Notes: generated by a model not told the origin, from the letters alone. A stretch of DNA of 46,098 bases from Chloroflexales bacterium ZM16-3 (GCA_004138175.2 RYFE02000039.1:1-46098); one strand, 5' to 3'. Positions 17,443-26,823 are shown, counted from the first letter of the stretch. Made by a program: numbers and translations.

Positions 17443-20400
17443 CTATGCCTCCGCGCGGCGATACGCCTCGGGCGACATGCCGACCTCACGGCGGAAGATG
17501 CGACTGAAATAGCCGCTATCTGAGAACCCGACCAATGCAGCGATATCGGTGATGCTCGCCTCGCCCTGCTTGAGCAGCAGCTTTGCCTGATTGACCCGGT
17601 AGCGATTCAGGTAGGCGATGGGCGTCATGCCCACTTCTTTGTGGAAGCAGCTCGTCAGATAGTCATCGGCCATGCCCACCAGCCGCGCGAGGTCTTGCCG
17701 CGAGATCGGCTCGGCGTAATGCTCGTGGACATAGGCCATGGCCTGCCGCACCAGGCGCTGCGCCTCATTGCTCAGCTTACGCCTGCGCTCAAGGGCTGCG
17801 TCAAGGTGCGCCATCGTCTCGGCGGCGGTGAACAGGCCCTTGCTCATCACGGTGGCGACACCCCGGCCGAGCCGGGCGATGTCCTGCTGACTCAACACCT
17901 GCCCGGTGAGCACAATCACCGGGACATCGCGGGTAGCCTCTGCCTGGCGCAGCGCCTCGATGACGCCGAAGCCGTCGATCTTGGGCATGATCAGATCCAG
18001 CAGCACCAGATCGACCCGCTGCTGGCCCAGGATCTCCAGAGCCTCACGGCCATTGTTGGCCTTGATCACGCGGGCGTCAGGCCAGTGCGACTGAACAATC
18101 CGCGCGTTCATGTCGAGCGTGCCGGGATCGTCGTCCACGACCAGAACGGCCCTCCCCGCGTCATTCGTGTCGCCGGCGAGCCAGTGCTGGTCGAGCGCGC
18201 TGGTCAGCTCGGCCAGCTCAATCGGCTTGGTCAGGTAGTCTAGCTCCAGCACGGACCCGCGATCATGGGCCAGCGTATAAAACATCACCGGGAGATCGCG
18301 GGTCAGCGGGTTGCCCTTGATCGCCTTCAAGATCTCCCAGCCATGCTCAGGATCGCTCGTCATATCCAGCACTACGGCATTGGGCGACACGGTCGCCATT
18401 TCTCCTAGCCAATCTCCGGCGTCCGCCGTCAGCACAAGATGCACCTCAAAGCCGCGCTGGCTCAAGTGCTCCGAGAGGCGCTGCCCGCTGCTGACGTGAT
18501 CTGTCAGCACCATAACGCGCTCCGCATCACGGGCCTGGCTCGCCGGGTCTCTGGCCAGCGTCACGGGCGGCGTCACGGCGGGGAGCGTAAACGAGAAGGT
18601 TGAGCCCGCGCCCTCCTCGCCGGTTGAGTGCAGGCTGATCGAGCCACCGTGCAGCTCAATCAGCCGCTTGCAGATAGCCAGGCCAAGGCCCATGCCGGTG
18701 TAGCCACGCGTGACGCTGCGGTCAGAGCGACGAAACTCGCTAAAGATCGCAGCCTGATCTGCGGGCGGAATGCCCAGCCCGCTATCGCTCACGCTCACCC
18801 GCGCATACTCGCCGCTGGCCTCCAAGGTCAGGCTCACCATACCCTGCGCGGTAAACTTGATCGCGTTGCTGATCAGATTGAGCGCCACCTGCCGCAGCCG
18901 CGTGCGATCCCCCCAGACCCACGGCCCGCGCTCGGGCAGGGCGGCGCTCCAGGCCAGCCCCTTGTCCTCTGCCAGGCGATAGCCGGTCTCGGCCACCATT
19001 CGCAGGGCCTGGCTCAGATCGACATACTCGTTGGCCAGGCGCAGCTGCCCAGCGTCGCTGCTGGCCAGGTCCAGAACATCATTGATCAGGCCGCCCAGAT
19101 GCTGCGCGTTAGCGTTGATCCGCTCCAGGTCATCGCGGTACACCTCCGACAGCGGGCTCGCGCTCTTGTCGCTCTCTTGGACGAGCATCCGGCTCAGCCC
19201 GACGAGCAGGTTCAACGGCGTGCGCAGCTCGTGGCTAACCGTCGAGAGAAAGCGGCTCTTGAGCTGGGCGGCCTCCTCAGCCAGCCGCCGCCCCTCCATG
19301 GCCTCGCGGTAGAGCTGGGCGGTATGCAGGGCGGCGGCCAGCTGCTGGACAATCGCGCCGTAGATCTCCAGGTGATCGCTGTCGAAGGCCACAAAGCCCA
19401 GCTGGCCGCGCGGGCTCACCAGCGGCAGCAGCGCCAGGCTGAACGGGGCCGCTTCAAGCAGCAACTCGGCGGGCGGGAAGTCGCGGCTGAGGCAGAAGGT
19501 GGCAGGCTGATCGGGCGCGGTGATGCTGCGCAGGTGACAGCGGGCCATGGCGTCAACCATACCGCCAGGCTCAAACAGGGCCACCCAGCCCCTGGTAATG
19601 CCCATCGTCGGCAGGTGGCGCGCCAGGATGGCAAACACCTGCGTCTCATCGAGCGCCATCTGGAGCTGCGCGGTCAGCACGCCCATACGGTTCGTTTTCC
19701 AGTGCTCGGCGACGACATAGCGGCGATGCTGGCGCTGCATGTGCGCGCTCAGCACCACGCGCGCGCGGTCGATCAGCTCGTGGGCGGGCGATTGGGGGCC
19801 ATCTGTCGCCTCCTGGAGCGCCGAGATCGCCGCCTGCCAGATATGCGCGTCCTCGTGCGTGAAGGCGCGATCTTGAAGAATCTCGTCGAGCGACACATAG
19901 AACTCGCTCGGGTCGTGCCGCGCCATGGCCTCCGCCAGCGTGTCGGCCAGCCGCCAGCACGACGCCTCAACCTCAGCCTCGGCCATGCCCTGGGCCTGCG
20001 CGAGCACCGCCGCCTTCATGGCTTGCACCAGCTCGGCGGGCTGATCCAGCCCATAGGGCGCTGGCTGCGGAGGCGCGCTGACATCGGGCAGCGCGGCGAG
20101 GCCATGGCCGCGCCCGCATCCGCAGGACTCTCGGGGGATCAGGCGAGTTGGAATCCTGACAGGCTCGGCCAGCACGGTGTCCCCGGCGATCATCTGGGCG
20201 AGCAGCTCTATGGCCCGGTAGCCCATCCGAAACAGCGGGATGCGCACGCTGCTCAGCTCCGGCGTCTGCACGGCGCTCTCTGGCCGGTCATCAAACCCGA
20301 TCACGGCCACATCCTGGGGGATTCGCCGCCCAGCCTCGATCAGCGCCTGGATCACACCGAGCGCCGACTCATCATTGCTGGCCAACACAGCCGTAAACGG

Positions 20401-21021
20401 CGCGCCGCCGTCGAGGATCTGGCGCATGGCCGCATAGCCCGCCGCGTAGACATGTCGGCCATAGGCCACCAGCCGGGGGTCAGCCGAGATCCCATATGCC
20501 TGCAAGGCCACATGGTATGCGCGCAGACGACCGCCGCTATCCCCATCCATATCGTCTGGGCTGCCGGCGATGAAGGCGACCCGGCGGTGCCCGTGGCCAG
20601 CCAGGTGGCGCATCGCCTCAAGGATGCCGCCAGCATTATCGGCGGCGATTGTAGGCCCGCGCTCCCCAGATCCAACAAACAGCACCGGATGCCCGGCGGC
20701 GATCATCGCCTGGATATCACGCGAGAGGGCCGGCAGGTGCAGGGGGTTAATCGCAATCAAGCCATCGGTATTCCAGGGGCCAACCGGCACAAAGTCGGTC
20801 TCGGGCAAGGGGATAGGCCACGCCGGGCGCAAGGGGTCGCCCGTGGTTGCCGAGACGCCCATGCCGCAGCCGAGGAGCAGATGGCAGCCCAGGTTCTGCG
20901 CAGCCAGGCACATGCCATGGAGCAGCGGGTCGAGATAGCTGAGCGGGGTGGCCGTCCAGTAGTACTGCCACCCCGTCAGGACACCAATTGTCAGGTGCCC
21001 ATCGCGCTTATGCGTAGACAT
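17443..21021 (-). CDS. One-protein sugar sensor: LacI-type sensor, histidine kinase, two receivers, AraC regulator
   Basis: A 1,192-residue protein with, in order: a LacI-type periplasmic-binding-like sensor (about 8-290) ending in the cysteine motif SCGCGRG; a helical and GAF-like region (about 330-575); a HisKA domain with His597 in SHELRTP; a HATPase domain (about 690-815) with NLISNAIKF, DSGLGI and GMGLGLAI; a first receiver (about 835-945) with Asp886 and Lys932 but a weak acidic pocket; a second receiver (about 957-1075) with DDD, Asp1009 and Lys1061; and two AraC helix-turn-helices (about 1090-1190). There is no signal peptide or membrane helix, so it senses a cytoplasmic ligand, and no LacI DNA-binding head. 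It stands upstream of the sugar operon and is very likely its regulator. The ATG at 21021 has only a weak ribosome binding site. Confidence 0.93.
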   Translation of the reverse strand: MSTHKRDGHLTIGVLTGWQYYWTATPLSYLDPLLHGMCLAAQNLGCHLLLGCGMGVSATTGDPLRPAWPIPLPETDFVPVGPWNTDGLIAINPLHLPALSRDIQAMIAAGHPVLFVGSGERGPTIAADNAGGILEAMRHLAGHGHRRVAFIAGSPDDMDGDSGGRLRAYHVALQAYGISADPRLVAYGRHVYAAGYAAMRQILDGGAPFTAVLASNDESALGVIQALIEAGRRIPQDVAVIGFDDRPESAVQTPELSSVRIPLFRMGYRAIELLAQMIAGDTVLAEPVRIPTRLIPRESCGCGRGHGLAALPDVSAPPQPAPYGLDQPAELVQAMKAAVLAQAQGMAEAEVEASCWRLADTLAEAMARHDPSEFYVSLDEILQDRAFTHEDAHIWQAAISALQEATDGPQSPAHELIDRARVVLSAHMQRQHRRYVVAEHWKTNRMGVLTAQLQMALDETQVFAILARHLPTMGITRGWVALFEPGGMVDAMARCHLRSITAPDQPATFCLSRDFPPAELLLEAAPFSLALLPLVSPRGQLGFVAFDSDHLEIYGAIVQQLAAALHTAQLYREAMEGRRLAEEAAQLKSRFLSTVSHELRTPLNLLVGLSRMLVQESDKSASPLSEVYRDDLERINANAQHLGGLINDVLDLASSDAGQLRLANEYVDLSQALRMVAETGYRLAEDKGLAWSAALPERGPWVWGDRTRLRQVALNLISNAIKFTAQGMVSLTLEASGEYARVSVSDSGLGIPPADQAAIFSEFRRSDRSVTRGYTGMGLGLAICKRLIELHGGSISLHSTGEEGAGSTFSFTLPAVTPPVTLARDPASQARDAERVMVLTDHVSSGQRLSEHLSQRGFEVHLVLTADAGDWLGEMATVSPNAVVLDMTSDPEHGWEILKAIKGNPLTRDLPVMFYTLAHDRGSVLELDYLTKPIELAELTSALDQHWLAGDTNDAGRAVLVVDDDPGTLDMNARIVQSHWPDARVIKANNGREALEILGQQRVDLVLLDLIMPKIDGFGVIEALRQAEATRDVPVIVLTGQVLSQQDIARLGRGVATVMSKGLFTAAETMAHLDAALERRRKLSNEAQRLVRQAMAYVHEHYAEPISRQDLARLVGMADDYLTSCFHKEVGMTPIAYLNRYRVNQAKLLLKQGEASITDIAALVGFSDSGYFSRIFRREVGMSPEAYRRAEA

Positions 21022-21112
21022 AGAGGGAGCCTCGCTCTCTTAATAATGTAAGACATGGCAGTAGAGCAGAAGGAACGCTGTGCGATGCCGCCCGCCGGGG
21101 GCTTCAGCCCGG

Positions 21113-21154
21113 CTGAGTCTACGAAGGCCGCTGAAGCGGTCTTCGTAGACTCAG
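21113..21154. repeat. Dispersed-type palindrome upstream of the sensor gene
   Basis: A 19-bp stem with one G-U pair and a TGAA loop (CTGAGTCTACGAAGGCCGC with its complement). It is flanked by further small GC palindromes (CCCGCCGGGGGCTTCAGCCCGG and CCCGTTTACGGG). It has the look of repetitive intergenic palindromes common in Chloroflexia. The 403-bp gap 21022-21424 also has a TATAAT box at 21236-21241 with no clear -35, and the aroF promoter candidates. Confidence 0.6.
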
Positions 21155-21291
21155 CCCGCCCGTTTACGGGCCGGGCGCCGCGCATATGCGCCGAAAACAT
21201 ACGTCACACCCAGGGTATCTTTTGCGCTACTGACGTATAATACACTCGGACGAAGCTCGGATGGAAGAGCCAGGGGACGATTCTCACATCA

Positions 21292-21415
21292 CTGGCACCG
21301 TACGGATTCTCGGCTATACTTGTCGGGGGTTGGGGGTTGGGGCTAAGTTTGAAAGCCGAAACCTGCCATCCATAACCTGCAACCTGCAATCTGCAATTTG
21401 CAATCCTGATAGAAT
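21292..21415 (+). promoter_or_regulatory. Promoter candidates and heptamer repeats upstream of DAHP synthase
   Basis: Two candidates are seen. The first is CTGGCA (21292-21297), a 17-nt spacer and TATACT (21315-21320). The second is an extended -10, TGATAGAAT, with TAGAAT at 21410-21415, only nine bases before the ATG; with no ribosome binding site visible this would give a nearly leaderless message. Between them are two heptamer arrays: GGGGGTT units (21325-21342) and CCTGCAA-like units in a 7-bp period (21362-21410). Confidence 0.4.
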
Positions 21416-21424
21416 AGCCATACT

Positions 21425-22492
21425 ATGACCAACAACATGCGCAGGGTTGCCAACGTCCACGTCCGCGAGCTAACGCCCTTCCGCCCGCCGCGCGAGCTGA
21501 AGGAGGCGCTGCCGCTGACCGATGAGGTGGCGCGCACGGTGGCCGAGTCGCGGGCGACGATCAGGCGCATCCTGCGCCGCGAGGACCCGCGCCTGATGGT
21601 GGTGATCGGCCCATGCTCGATCCACGACCCGGCGGCCGCCCTCGACTACGCCCGCCGCCTCGTCGCGCTTCAGGCCACGCTGGGCGACCAGTTCTTCCTG
21701 ATTATGCGCGCCTACCTGGAGAAGCCGCGCACCACTGTGGGCTGGCGCGGCCTGATCAATGACCCGCACCTGGACGGCAGCTTCGATATGGCCGCCGGCC
21801 TGACGATCGCGCGCAGGCTGCTGCTTGAGATCAACGCCATGGGTCTGTCGGTGGCCACTGAGATGCTCGACCCGATTAGCCCGCAGTACATCGACGACCA
21901 GATCAGCCTCGGCTCGATCGGCGCACGCACCACCGAGGCCCAGACCCACCGCGCCCTGGCCAGCGGGGTCTCGATGCCAGTGGGCTTTAAGAATGGCACC
22001 GATGGTGGCATCCAGGTTGCTGTGAATGCATGTGTGGCCGCCGCCGGCCAGCATAGCTTCCTCGGCATCGACGAGGACGGCCGCAGCTCCGTGGTGAAGA
22101 CCACCGGCAACCCCGACAGCTTCGTCATCCTGCGCGGCGGGCGGGCCGAGCCGAACTATTACGACGAGCATGTCGTGCAGGCCGCCCGCCTCATGCGCGA
22201 GGCCCACCTTCGCCCCGCCGTGATGATCGACTGTAGCCACGCCAACGCCAGCGGCGACTTCCGCCGCCAGGAGGCGGTTATGCACACGGTGATCGATCAG
22301 GTGGTGCGCAAGGTCGGCCCGATCATCGGCGTTATGATCGAGAGCAACCTGAGCGAGGGCAAGCAGACCCTCACCGCCGACCGATCCGCCCTGCGCTATG
22401 GGGTCTCGCTCACCGACGGCTGCATCGGCTGGGAGACCACCGAGCGCCTGCTGCACGAGGCGCACCTGGCCCTGGCCCGGCGAGATGCGTGA
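21425..22492 (+). CDS. 3-deoxy-7-phosphoheptulonate (DAHP) synthase, AroG/F/H type
   Basis: This enzyme joins phosphoenolpyruvate and erythrose 4-phosphate in the first step of the shikimate pathway. The 355-residue protein matches the E. coli type (about 350 residues): VIGPCSIHDPAAALDYA near residue 60, RAYLEKPRTTVGWRGLINDP with active-site Arg and Lys residues, PVGFKNGTDGG, and DCSHANASGD with the metal-binding Cys-His region. In E. coli enzymes of this type the N-terminal segment takes part in feedback control by aromatic amino acids; which one controls this copy cannot be read by eye, so no specific aro letter is given. The start ATG at 21425 has no clear ribosome binding site. It has no aromatic-pathway neighbours. 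Confidence 0.95.
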   Translation: MTNNMRRVANVHVRELTPFRPPRELKEALPLTDEVARTVAESRATIRRILRREDPRLMVVIGPCSIHDPAAALDYARRLVALQATLGDQFFLIMRAYLEKPRTTVGWRGLINDPHLDGSFDMAAGLTIARRLLLEINAMGLSVATEMLDPISPQYIDDQISLGSIGARTTEAQTHRALASGVSMPVGFKNGTDGGIQVAVNACVAAAGQHSFLGIDEDGRSSVVKTTGNPDSFVILRGGRAEPNYYDEHVVQAARLMREAHLRPAVMIDCSHANASGDFRRQEAVMHTVIDQVVRKVGPIIGVMIESNLSEGKQTLTADRSALRYGVSLTDGCIGWETTERLLHEAHLALARRDA

Positions 22493-22653
22493 TCCGCATC
22501 GTGCGGGTCAGCGTCTCATACAGCTCATTCACCGCATCAACAAAAGATCGCCCCCCATCGCCCGCCGCAGCGGGAGAGGGGGCTGGGGGGTGAGGGCCAG
22601 AAGCCGCTCCAACGCCATGAGCGGGATCGGCTTACTCGTAAAACATGGAGTTG

Positions 22654-22681
22654 AGCTTCCCGTGCGAACTTCCGGGAAGCT
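22654..22681. terminator. Hairpin in the DAHP synthase-SNF2 gap
   Basis: An 8-bp inverted repeat AGCTTCCC/GGGAAGCT with a 12-nt loop lies in the 247-bp gap. The gap also holds a GC-rich CGCCCGCCGCAGCGGGAGAGG palindromic stretch around 22560. Neither has a U-tract; a terminator role for the upstream gene is possible only. Confidence 0.35.
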
Positions 22682-22739
22682 GTAGTCGGTCGTCCAAACC
22701 AGCAACGGACTTCCGAAAAGCAGTGATAGGCAACCGCGT

Positions 22740-25700
22740 ATGCTGAATGTAGAATCAGTAGAAGTAGAAGGGGTGCCTGCGCGCACCATCGTCCCCCCCG
22801 CCGTGCTGCACGGCACCTGGCTGCCCGCCGAGGGACGGCTCTTCCTGTGGGGCGAGCTGGCCGAGCGCACGGGGAGGCGGGGGCGTCACCGGCGGCGGCC
22901 GGGCCACCCGCCCCACCCGGCCCATGCCCACACCGACACGCTCCACGAGCGCATGGCCGCGATGCTCTCCAGCTCCCGCGTGCCTCCGGGAACCGAGCTC
23001 ACTATCTGGCTGCCCTCGGTGATGGGCGCACCCCTGCCGCTGCGCGAGCTGCGCCAGGCCGGTGCCGAGATCCCCGAGGGCGAGATGGCCCTGGCCGGAT
23101 GGCGCGTGCGCGGGCTGCTGCTCACCGCCGCCCAGGCCCTCGACCTGCTGCTGCCCCCCGCGAACGACCACGACTTTGGCGCTGACCTGCGGGCATGGCG
23201 CACCGCCGCCATGCTGGCCGTCGAGCTGGTGTCCGGCCAGCAGATCCTGCCGTCCCTCGTGCGCGAGGGCGGCGGCCTGCGGGCCAGCTGGGAGCCGCGC
23301 CCCGTCCCCGATGTCGCCCGCAAGATCGCCGCCCTGCGCAGCGGCATGCCCGCCCTCTGCCGCGCCGTCGCCGACACCCCAGATGCCGCCCCCGCCCCGC
23401 GCGCCCTGGTCGACAGCTTCCTCGCCGCCGCGACTGACGCCCTGGTGCGCCAGATCGCCGCCAGCGACTCGGCGGCCGCCACCCAGCTCGCCGCCTGGCG
23501 CAGCCTGCCGCCCTCCCCCGGCGCGGCATGGATGGTCGCCCTGCTTGACCGCGACCCCACCCTGCACCTGCGCAGCCGCGAGGCCGACGAGCTGTTTAAG
23601 GCATGGCAGGCGTGGGCTGGCCAGGAGCACGTCGCCGGCGACGACAGCTTCCGCATCACCTTCCGCCTCCAGCCCCCCGCCGAGCCCAATGAGCCCTGGT
23701 CCCTTGGCTACATGCTCCAGGCGATCGACGACCCCAGCCTGCTGGTGCCCGCCGCACAGCTCTGGCGCGAGCGCGGCCAGCACTTCACCTACCTCGACCG
23801 ACGCTTCGCCCACCCTCAGGAGCGCCTGCTGCGCGGCCTCGGCTTCGCCGCCCGCCTCGTCCCCGCCATCGAGCGCAGCCTGCGCGGCAAGGCCCCCGAC
23901 CACGCCAGCCTCGGCATTGAGGAGGCGTTCGGCTTCCTTAAAGAGGCCGCCCCCCTGCTTGAGCAGAGCGGCTTCGGCGTGCTGGTGCCCTCGTGGTGGG
24001 GCGACTCGGGCCGCCTCAAGGCCCGCGCCAAGGCCGCCCCGCGCAAGCAGAAGCGCAGCGATGGCCCCGGCCGCCTGAGCTTCCAGAGCATGATCGACTT
24101 TCGCTGGGAGCTTAGCGTCGGCGACCAGCCGATCAACCGCGAGGAGTTCGAGCGCCTCGTCGCCCTCAAGCAGCCGCTCGTCCAGGTGCGCGGCGAGTGG
24201 GTTGTGCTTGACCCCGAGCAGGCCCGCAAGGCCATGGATCTCTTCAGCAAGGGCGGCGAGGTGAGCATGGCCGCGCTGCTGCGCATGGGCCTCGGCGGCG
24301 TCGCCGACGACCTGCCCCCCGGTCTCTCCTTCGGCGGCGTGGACGCCGAGGGCGACCTGGGCAGCCTCCTGCTCGCCCTGGCCAACACCGAGTCGCTGGA
24401 GCAGCTGCCCCAGCCCGAGGGCTTCGTCGGCACCCTGCGCCCCTACCAGCTGCGCGGCCTCTCCTGGATGGCCTTCATGCGCCGCTTCGGCATGGGCGCC
24501 TGTCTGGCAGACGATATGGGACTCGGGAAAACGTGTGAGGCGATCGCCCTGCTGCTCCACGACCGCGAGATCGCCCCCGACGCCGGGCCGACCCTGCTGG
24601 TCTGCCCGACCTCGGTGGTGGGCAACTGGCAGCGCGAGCTGGCCCGCTTCGCGCCATCCCTGCGCGTCCATCTCCACCAGGGCGCCGAGCGCCTGCGCGG
24701 CGATGAGCTTGAGCAGGTGGCCGCCGCCAACGATGTCGTGATCACTAGCTACCCGCTGCTCACCCGCGACCGCGAGACCCTGACGCCGCTCGGCTGGCGT
24801 ATGGCCGTGCTCGATGAGGCCCAGAACATTAAGAACAGCGAGACCCGCCAGGCCCAGGCGGCGCGGGCCATCCAGGCCGACGGTCGCCTGGCCCTCACCG
24901 GCACCCCCGTCGAGAACCGCCTGTCCGAGCTGTGGAGCATCATGACCTTCCTGAACCCCGGCTACCTCGGCGGCGAGACGGAGTTCCGCCGCAGCTTCTC
25001 GCGCCCGATCGAGCGCGCCGGCGACTCGGATGCCGCCGCCCAGCTGCGCAGCCTCACCGCGCCCTTCATCCTGCGCCGCCTGAAGACCGACCGCAGCATC
25101 ATCGACGACCTGCCCGACAAGCTGGAGATGAAGGTCTTCGTGCCGCTCACCCAGGAGCAGGCCACGCTCTACGAGGCCACCGTGCGCGACGCCCTGAGCG
25201 AGATCGAGGGCGCCGACGACGAGGGCGCGAAGGCCAGGCGGCGCGGCCTCGTGCTGGCCATGCTCACCCGGCTCAAGCAGATCTGCAACCACCCGGCCCA
25301 CTTCCTGAAGGACGGCTCGGCCCTCGGCGAGCGCTCGGGCAAGCTGGCCCGCCTCGACGAGATGCTGGAGGAGGTGCTCGCCGCGAACGACCGGGCGCTG
25401 ATCTTCACCCAGTTCGCCGAGATGGGCGGGCTGCTCCAGGCCCACCTGTCCGAGCGGCTCGGCGCCGACGCGCTCTTCCTGCACGGCGGCACGCCCTCCA
25501 AGTCGCGCGATGGCCTGGTGCGGCGCTTCCAGGCCCCCGAGGGGCCGCCGATCTTCATCCTCTCGCTCAAGGCCGGCGGCGTCGGCCTGAACCTGACCCG
25601 CGCCTCCCACGTCTTCCACTTCGACCGCTGGTGGAACCCGGCGGTGGAGGACCAGGCCACCGACCGGGCCTTCCGCATCGGGCAGACGCGCAACGTGCAG

Positions 25701-25871
25701 GTGCATAAGTTTGTCTGCGGCGGCACCCTGGAGGAGAAGATCGACGAGATGATCGAGGGCAAGCGCGCCCTGGCCGCCCAGGTGCTCGGCTCCGGCGAGG
25801 CATGGCTCACCGAGCTGAGCACCGACCAGCTCCGCGAGCTGGTGGCCCTGCGGACTGACGCCGCAACGTAG
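22740..25871 (+). CDS. SNF2-family helicase (bacterial HepA/DUF3670 type)
   Basis: A 1,043-residue superfamily 2 ATPase. The N-terminal half (to about 500) corresponds to the bacterial SNF2-associated region. The motor has motif I DDMGLGKT with Lys597, DEAQ as motif II (692-695), the LTGTPVENRLSELWS motif III, the C-terminal lobe with GGVGLNLTRASHVFHFDRWWNPAVEDQ split over 1-2 motifs, and motif VI DRAFRIGQ (975-982). Such proteins translocate on double-stranded DNA or strip RNA polymerase; the cellular role of this subgroup is unclear. The following gene encodes a SWIM zinc finger protein, the usual partner of this type. The TAG stop lies inside the palindrome at 25867-25896. The ribosome binding site before 22740 is weak. 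Confidence 0.93.
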   Translation: MLNVESVEVEGVPARTIVPPAVLHGTWLPAEGRLFLWGELAERTGRRGRHRRRPGHPPHPAHAHTDTLHERMAAMLSSSRVPPGTELTIWLPSVMGAPLPLRELRQAGAEIPEGEMALAGWRVRGLLLTAAQALDLLLPPANDHDFGADLRAWRTAAMLAVELVSGQQILPSLVREGGGLRASWEPRPVPDVARKIAALRSGMPALCRAVADTPDAAPAPRALVDSFLAAATDALVRQIAASDSAAATQLAAWRSLPPSPGAAWMVALLDRDPTLHLRSREADELFKAWQAWAGQEHVAGDDSFRITFRLQPPAEPNEPWSLGYMLQAIDDPSLLVPAAQLWRERGQHFTYLDRRFAHPQERLLRGLGFAARLVPAIERSLRGKAPDHASLGIEEAFGFLKEAAPLLEQSGFGVLVPSWWGDSGRLKARAKAAPRKQKRSDGPGRLSFQSMIDFRWELSVGDQPINREEFERLVALKQPLVQVRGEWVVLDPEQARKAMDLFSKGGEVSMAALLRMGLGGVADDLPPGLSFGGVDAEGDLGSLLLALANTESLEQLPQPEGFVGTLRPYQLRGLSWMAFMRRFGMGACLADDMGLGKTCEAIALLLHDREIAPDAGPTLLVCPTSVVGNWQRELARFAPSLRVHLHQGAERLRGDELEQVAAANDVVITSYPLLTRDRETLTPLGWRMAVLDEAQNIKNSETRQAQAARAIQADGRLALTGTPVENRLSELWSIMTFLNPGYLGGETEFRRSFSRPIERAGDSDAAAQLRSLTAPFILRRLKTDRSIIDDLPDKLEMKVFVPLTQEQATLYEATVRDALSEIEGADDEGAKARRRGLVLAMLTRLKQICNHPAHFLKDGSALGERSGKLARLDEMLEEVLAANDRALIFTQFAEMGGLLQAHLSERLGADALFLHGGTPSKSRDGLVRRFQAPEGPPIFILSLKAGGVGLNLTRASHVFHFDRWWNPAVEDQATDRAFRIGQTRNVQVHKFVCGGTLEEKIDEMIEGKRALAAQVLGSGEAWLTELSTDQLRELVALRTDAAT

Positions 25872-25896
25872 GGGCGCGTCGTGACGCGCCCCTACG
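25867..25896. repeat. Palindrome CGTAGGGGCGCG...CGCGCCCCTACG carrying the SNF2 stop codon
   Basis: Arms 25867-25880 and 25883-25896 are perfectly complementary (14 bp). The TAG at 25869-25871 within the left arm is the stop codon of the SNF2 gene. The element separates the SNF2 and SWIM genes by 47 bp. Similar elements carry stop codons at 27727, 30461, 30484 and 43924. Confidence 0.85.
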
Positions 25897-25918
25897 ATTT
25901 GATTTCGGAGATACCCAT

Positions 25919-26809
25919 ATGCCCCGCCCCCGCCGTAAAAGCAGCAGCAGCAGCAGATATAACGACAGCTGGCCGGAGCGCAGGCCGCGCATCCCGGCCA
26001 ACGGCATTAAGGCGAAGAGCCAGCGCGGCGACTTCGGCGAGTCCTGGTGGGCCAAGCGCTGGATCGAGATGCTGGAGGGCTTCGGCTACGGCACCCGCCT
26101 CACCAGAGGCCGCAGTTACGCCCGCAACGGCTCCGTGCTAAACATCGACATCACCCCCGGTCAGGTCAGCGCACGGGTGCAGGGCTCACAGCGCACGCCC
26201 TATAAGGTCTCGATCGCGATCATCCCGCTGTCAAACGCCCAGTGGGGGAAGGCCATTGACGCGATGGCCGAGCAGGCGATCTTCGCCGCCAAGCTCCTGG
26301 CCGGCGAGATGCCTCACGAGATCGAGGAGGCATTCGCCGCCGCCCACGTCGCCCTCTTCCCCGCCCGCTCCGGCGACCTGGTGACCAGCTGCACCTGCCC
26401 GGACTTCGCCAACCCCTGCAAACATATCGCCGCCGTCTACTTCCTGCTCGGCGAGCGCTTCGACGATGACCCCTTCCTGATCTTCGCCCTGCGCGGGCGC
26501 AGCAAGGACCAGATCATCGCCGCGCTGCGCGCCCGCCGCGCCGAGGCCGCCGATCCCGTCAGCGCGCCGATAGCCCCCGCCGAGCCTGTGCCCGCCCTGG
26601 CCGACCAGCTTGGCTCCTTCGACGAGCCCGGCCCCGAGCTGGCCGAGCTGACGCCCCACATCGCCATCCCCGAGGTTGAGACGGCCCTGCTGCTGCGCTA
26701 CGGCCCGCCCCCCGCCGATAGCGAGCTGGCCCTGCGCAATATCTACCGCGCGCTCAGCCGCGCCGCTATCGAGCGCATCTTCCGCGAGGAGGAAGAAGAG
26801 GAGCTTTAA
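25919..26809 (+). CDS. SWIM zinc finger protein, partner of the SNF2 helicase
   Basis: A 296-residue protein with a SWIM zinc finger of pattern CxCx6CxH: Cys158, Cys160, Cys167 and His169 in the segment TSCTCPDFANPCKHIAAV. The N-terminus is basic and serine-rich, followed by FGESWWAKRWIEMLEGFGYGTRLTRGRSYARNGSV, the usual start of this family. The C-terminus is acidic (EEEEEEL). SWIM fingers bind DNA or protein, and this family commonly follows a SNF2 gene, so the two products probably act together; what they do is not established. GGAG lies nine bases before the ATG. It is separated from the helicase only by the palindrome. Confidence 0.92.
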   Translation: MPRPRRKSSSSSRYNDSWPERRPRIPANGIKAKSQRGDFGESWWAKRWIEMLEGFGYGTRLTRGRSYARNGSVLNIDITPGQVSARVQGSQRTPYKVSIAIIPLSNAQWGKAIDAMAEQAIFAAKLLAGEMPHEIEEAFAAAHVALFPARSGDLVTSCTCPDFANPCKHIAAVYFLLGERFDDDPFLIFALRGRSKDQIIAALRARRAEAADPVSAPIAPAEPVPALADQLGSFDEPGPELAELTPHIAIPEVETALLLRYGPPPADSELALRNIYRALSRAAIERIFREEEEEEL

Positions 26810-26823
26810 TTTATCTCCCCAGA

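Noticed and set aside
18628-21051. An 807-codon open frame on the plus strand
   Set aside because: It is antisense to the sensor kinase, whose ordered domains are unmistakable; the shadow has no recognisable motif.
21325-21342. G-quadruplex candidate upstream of DAHP synthase
   Set aside because: There are only three G-runs (5, 5 and 4); a fourth nearby run is lacking, so it is better seen as a heptamer repeat.
22755-25706. A 983-codon open frame on the minus strand
   Set aside because: It is antisense to the SNF2 gene with all helicase motifs on the plus strand; the product is low-complexity.
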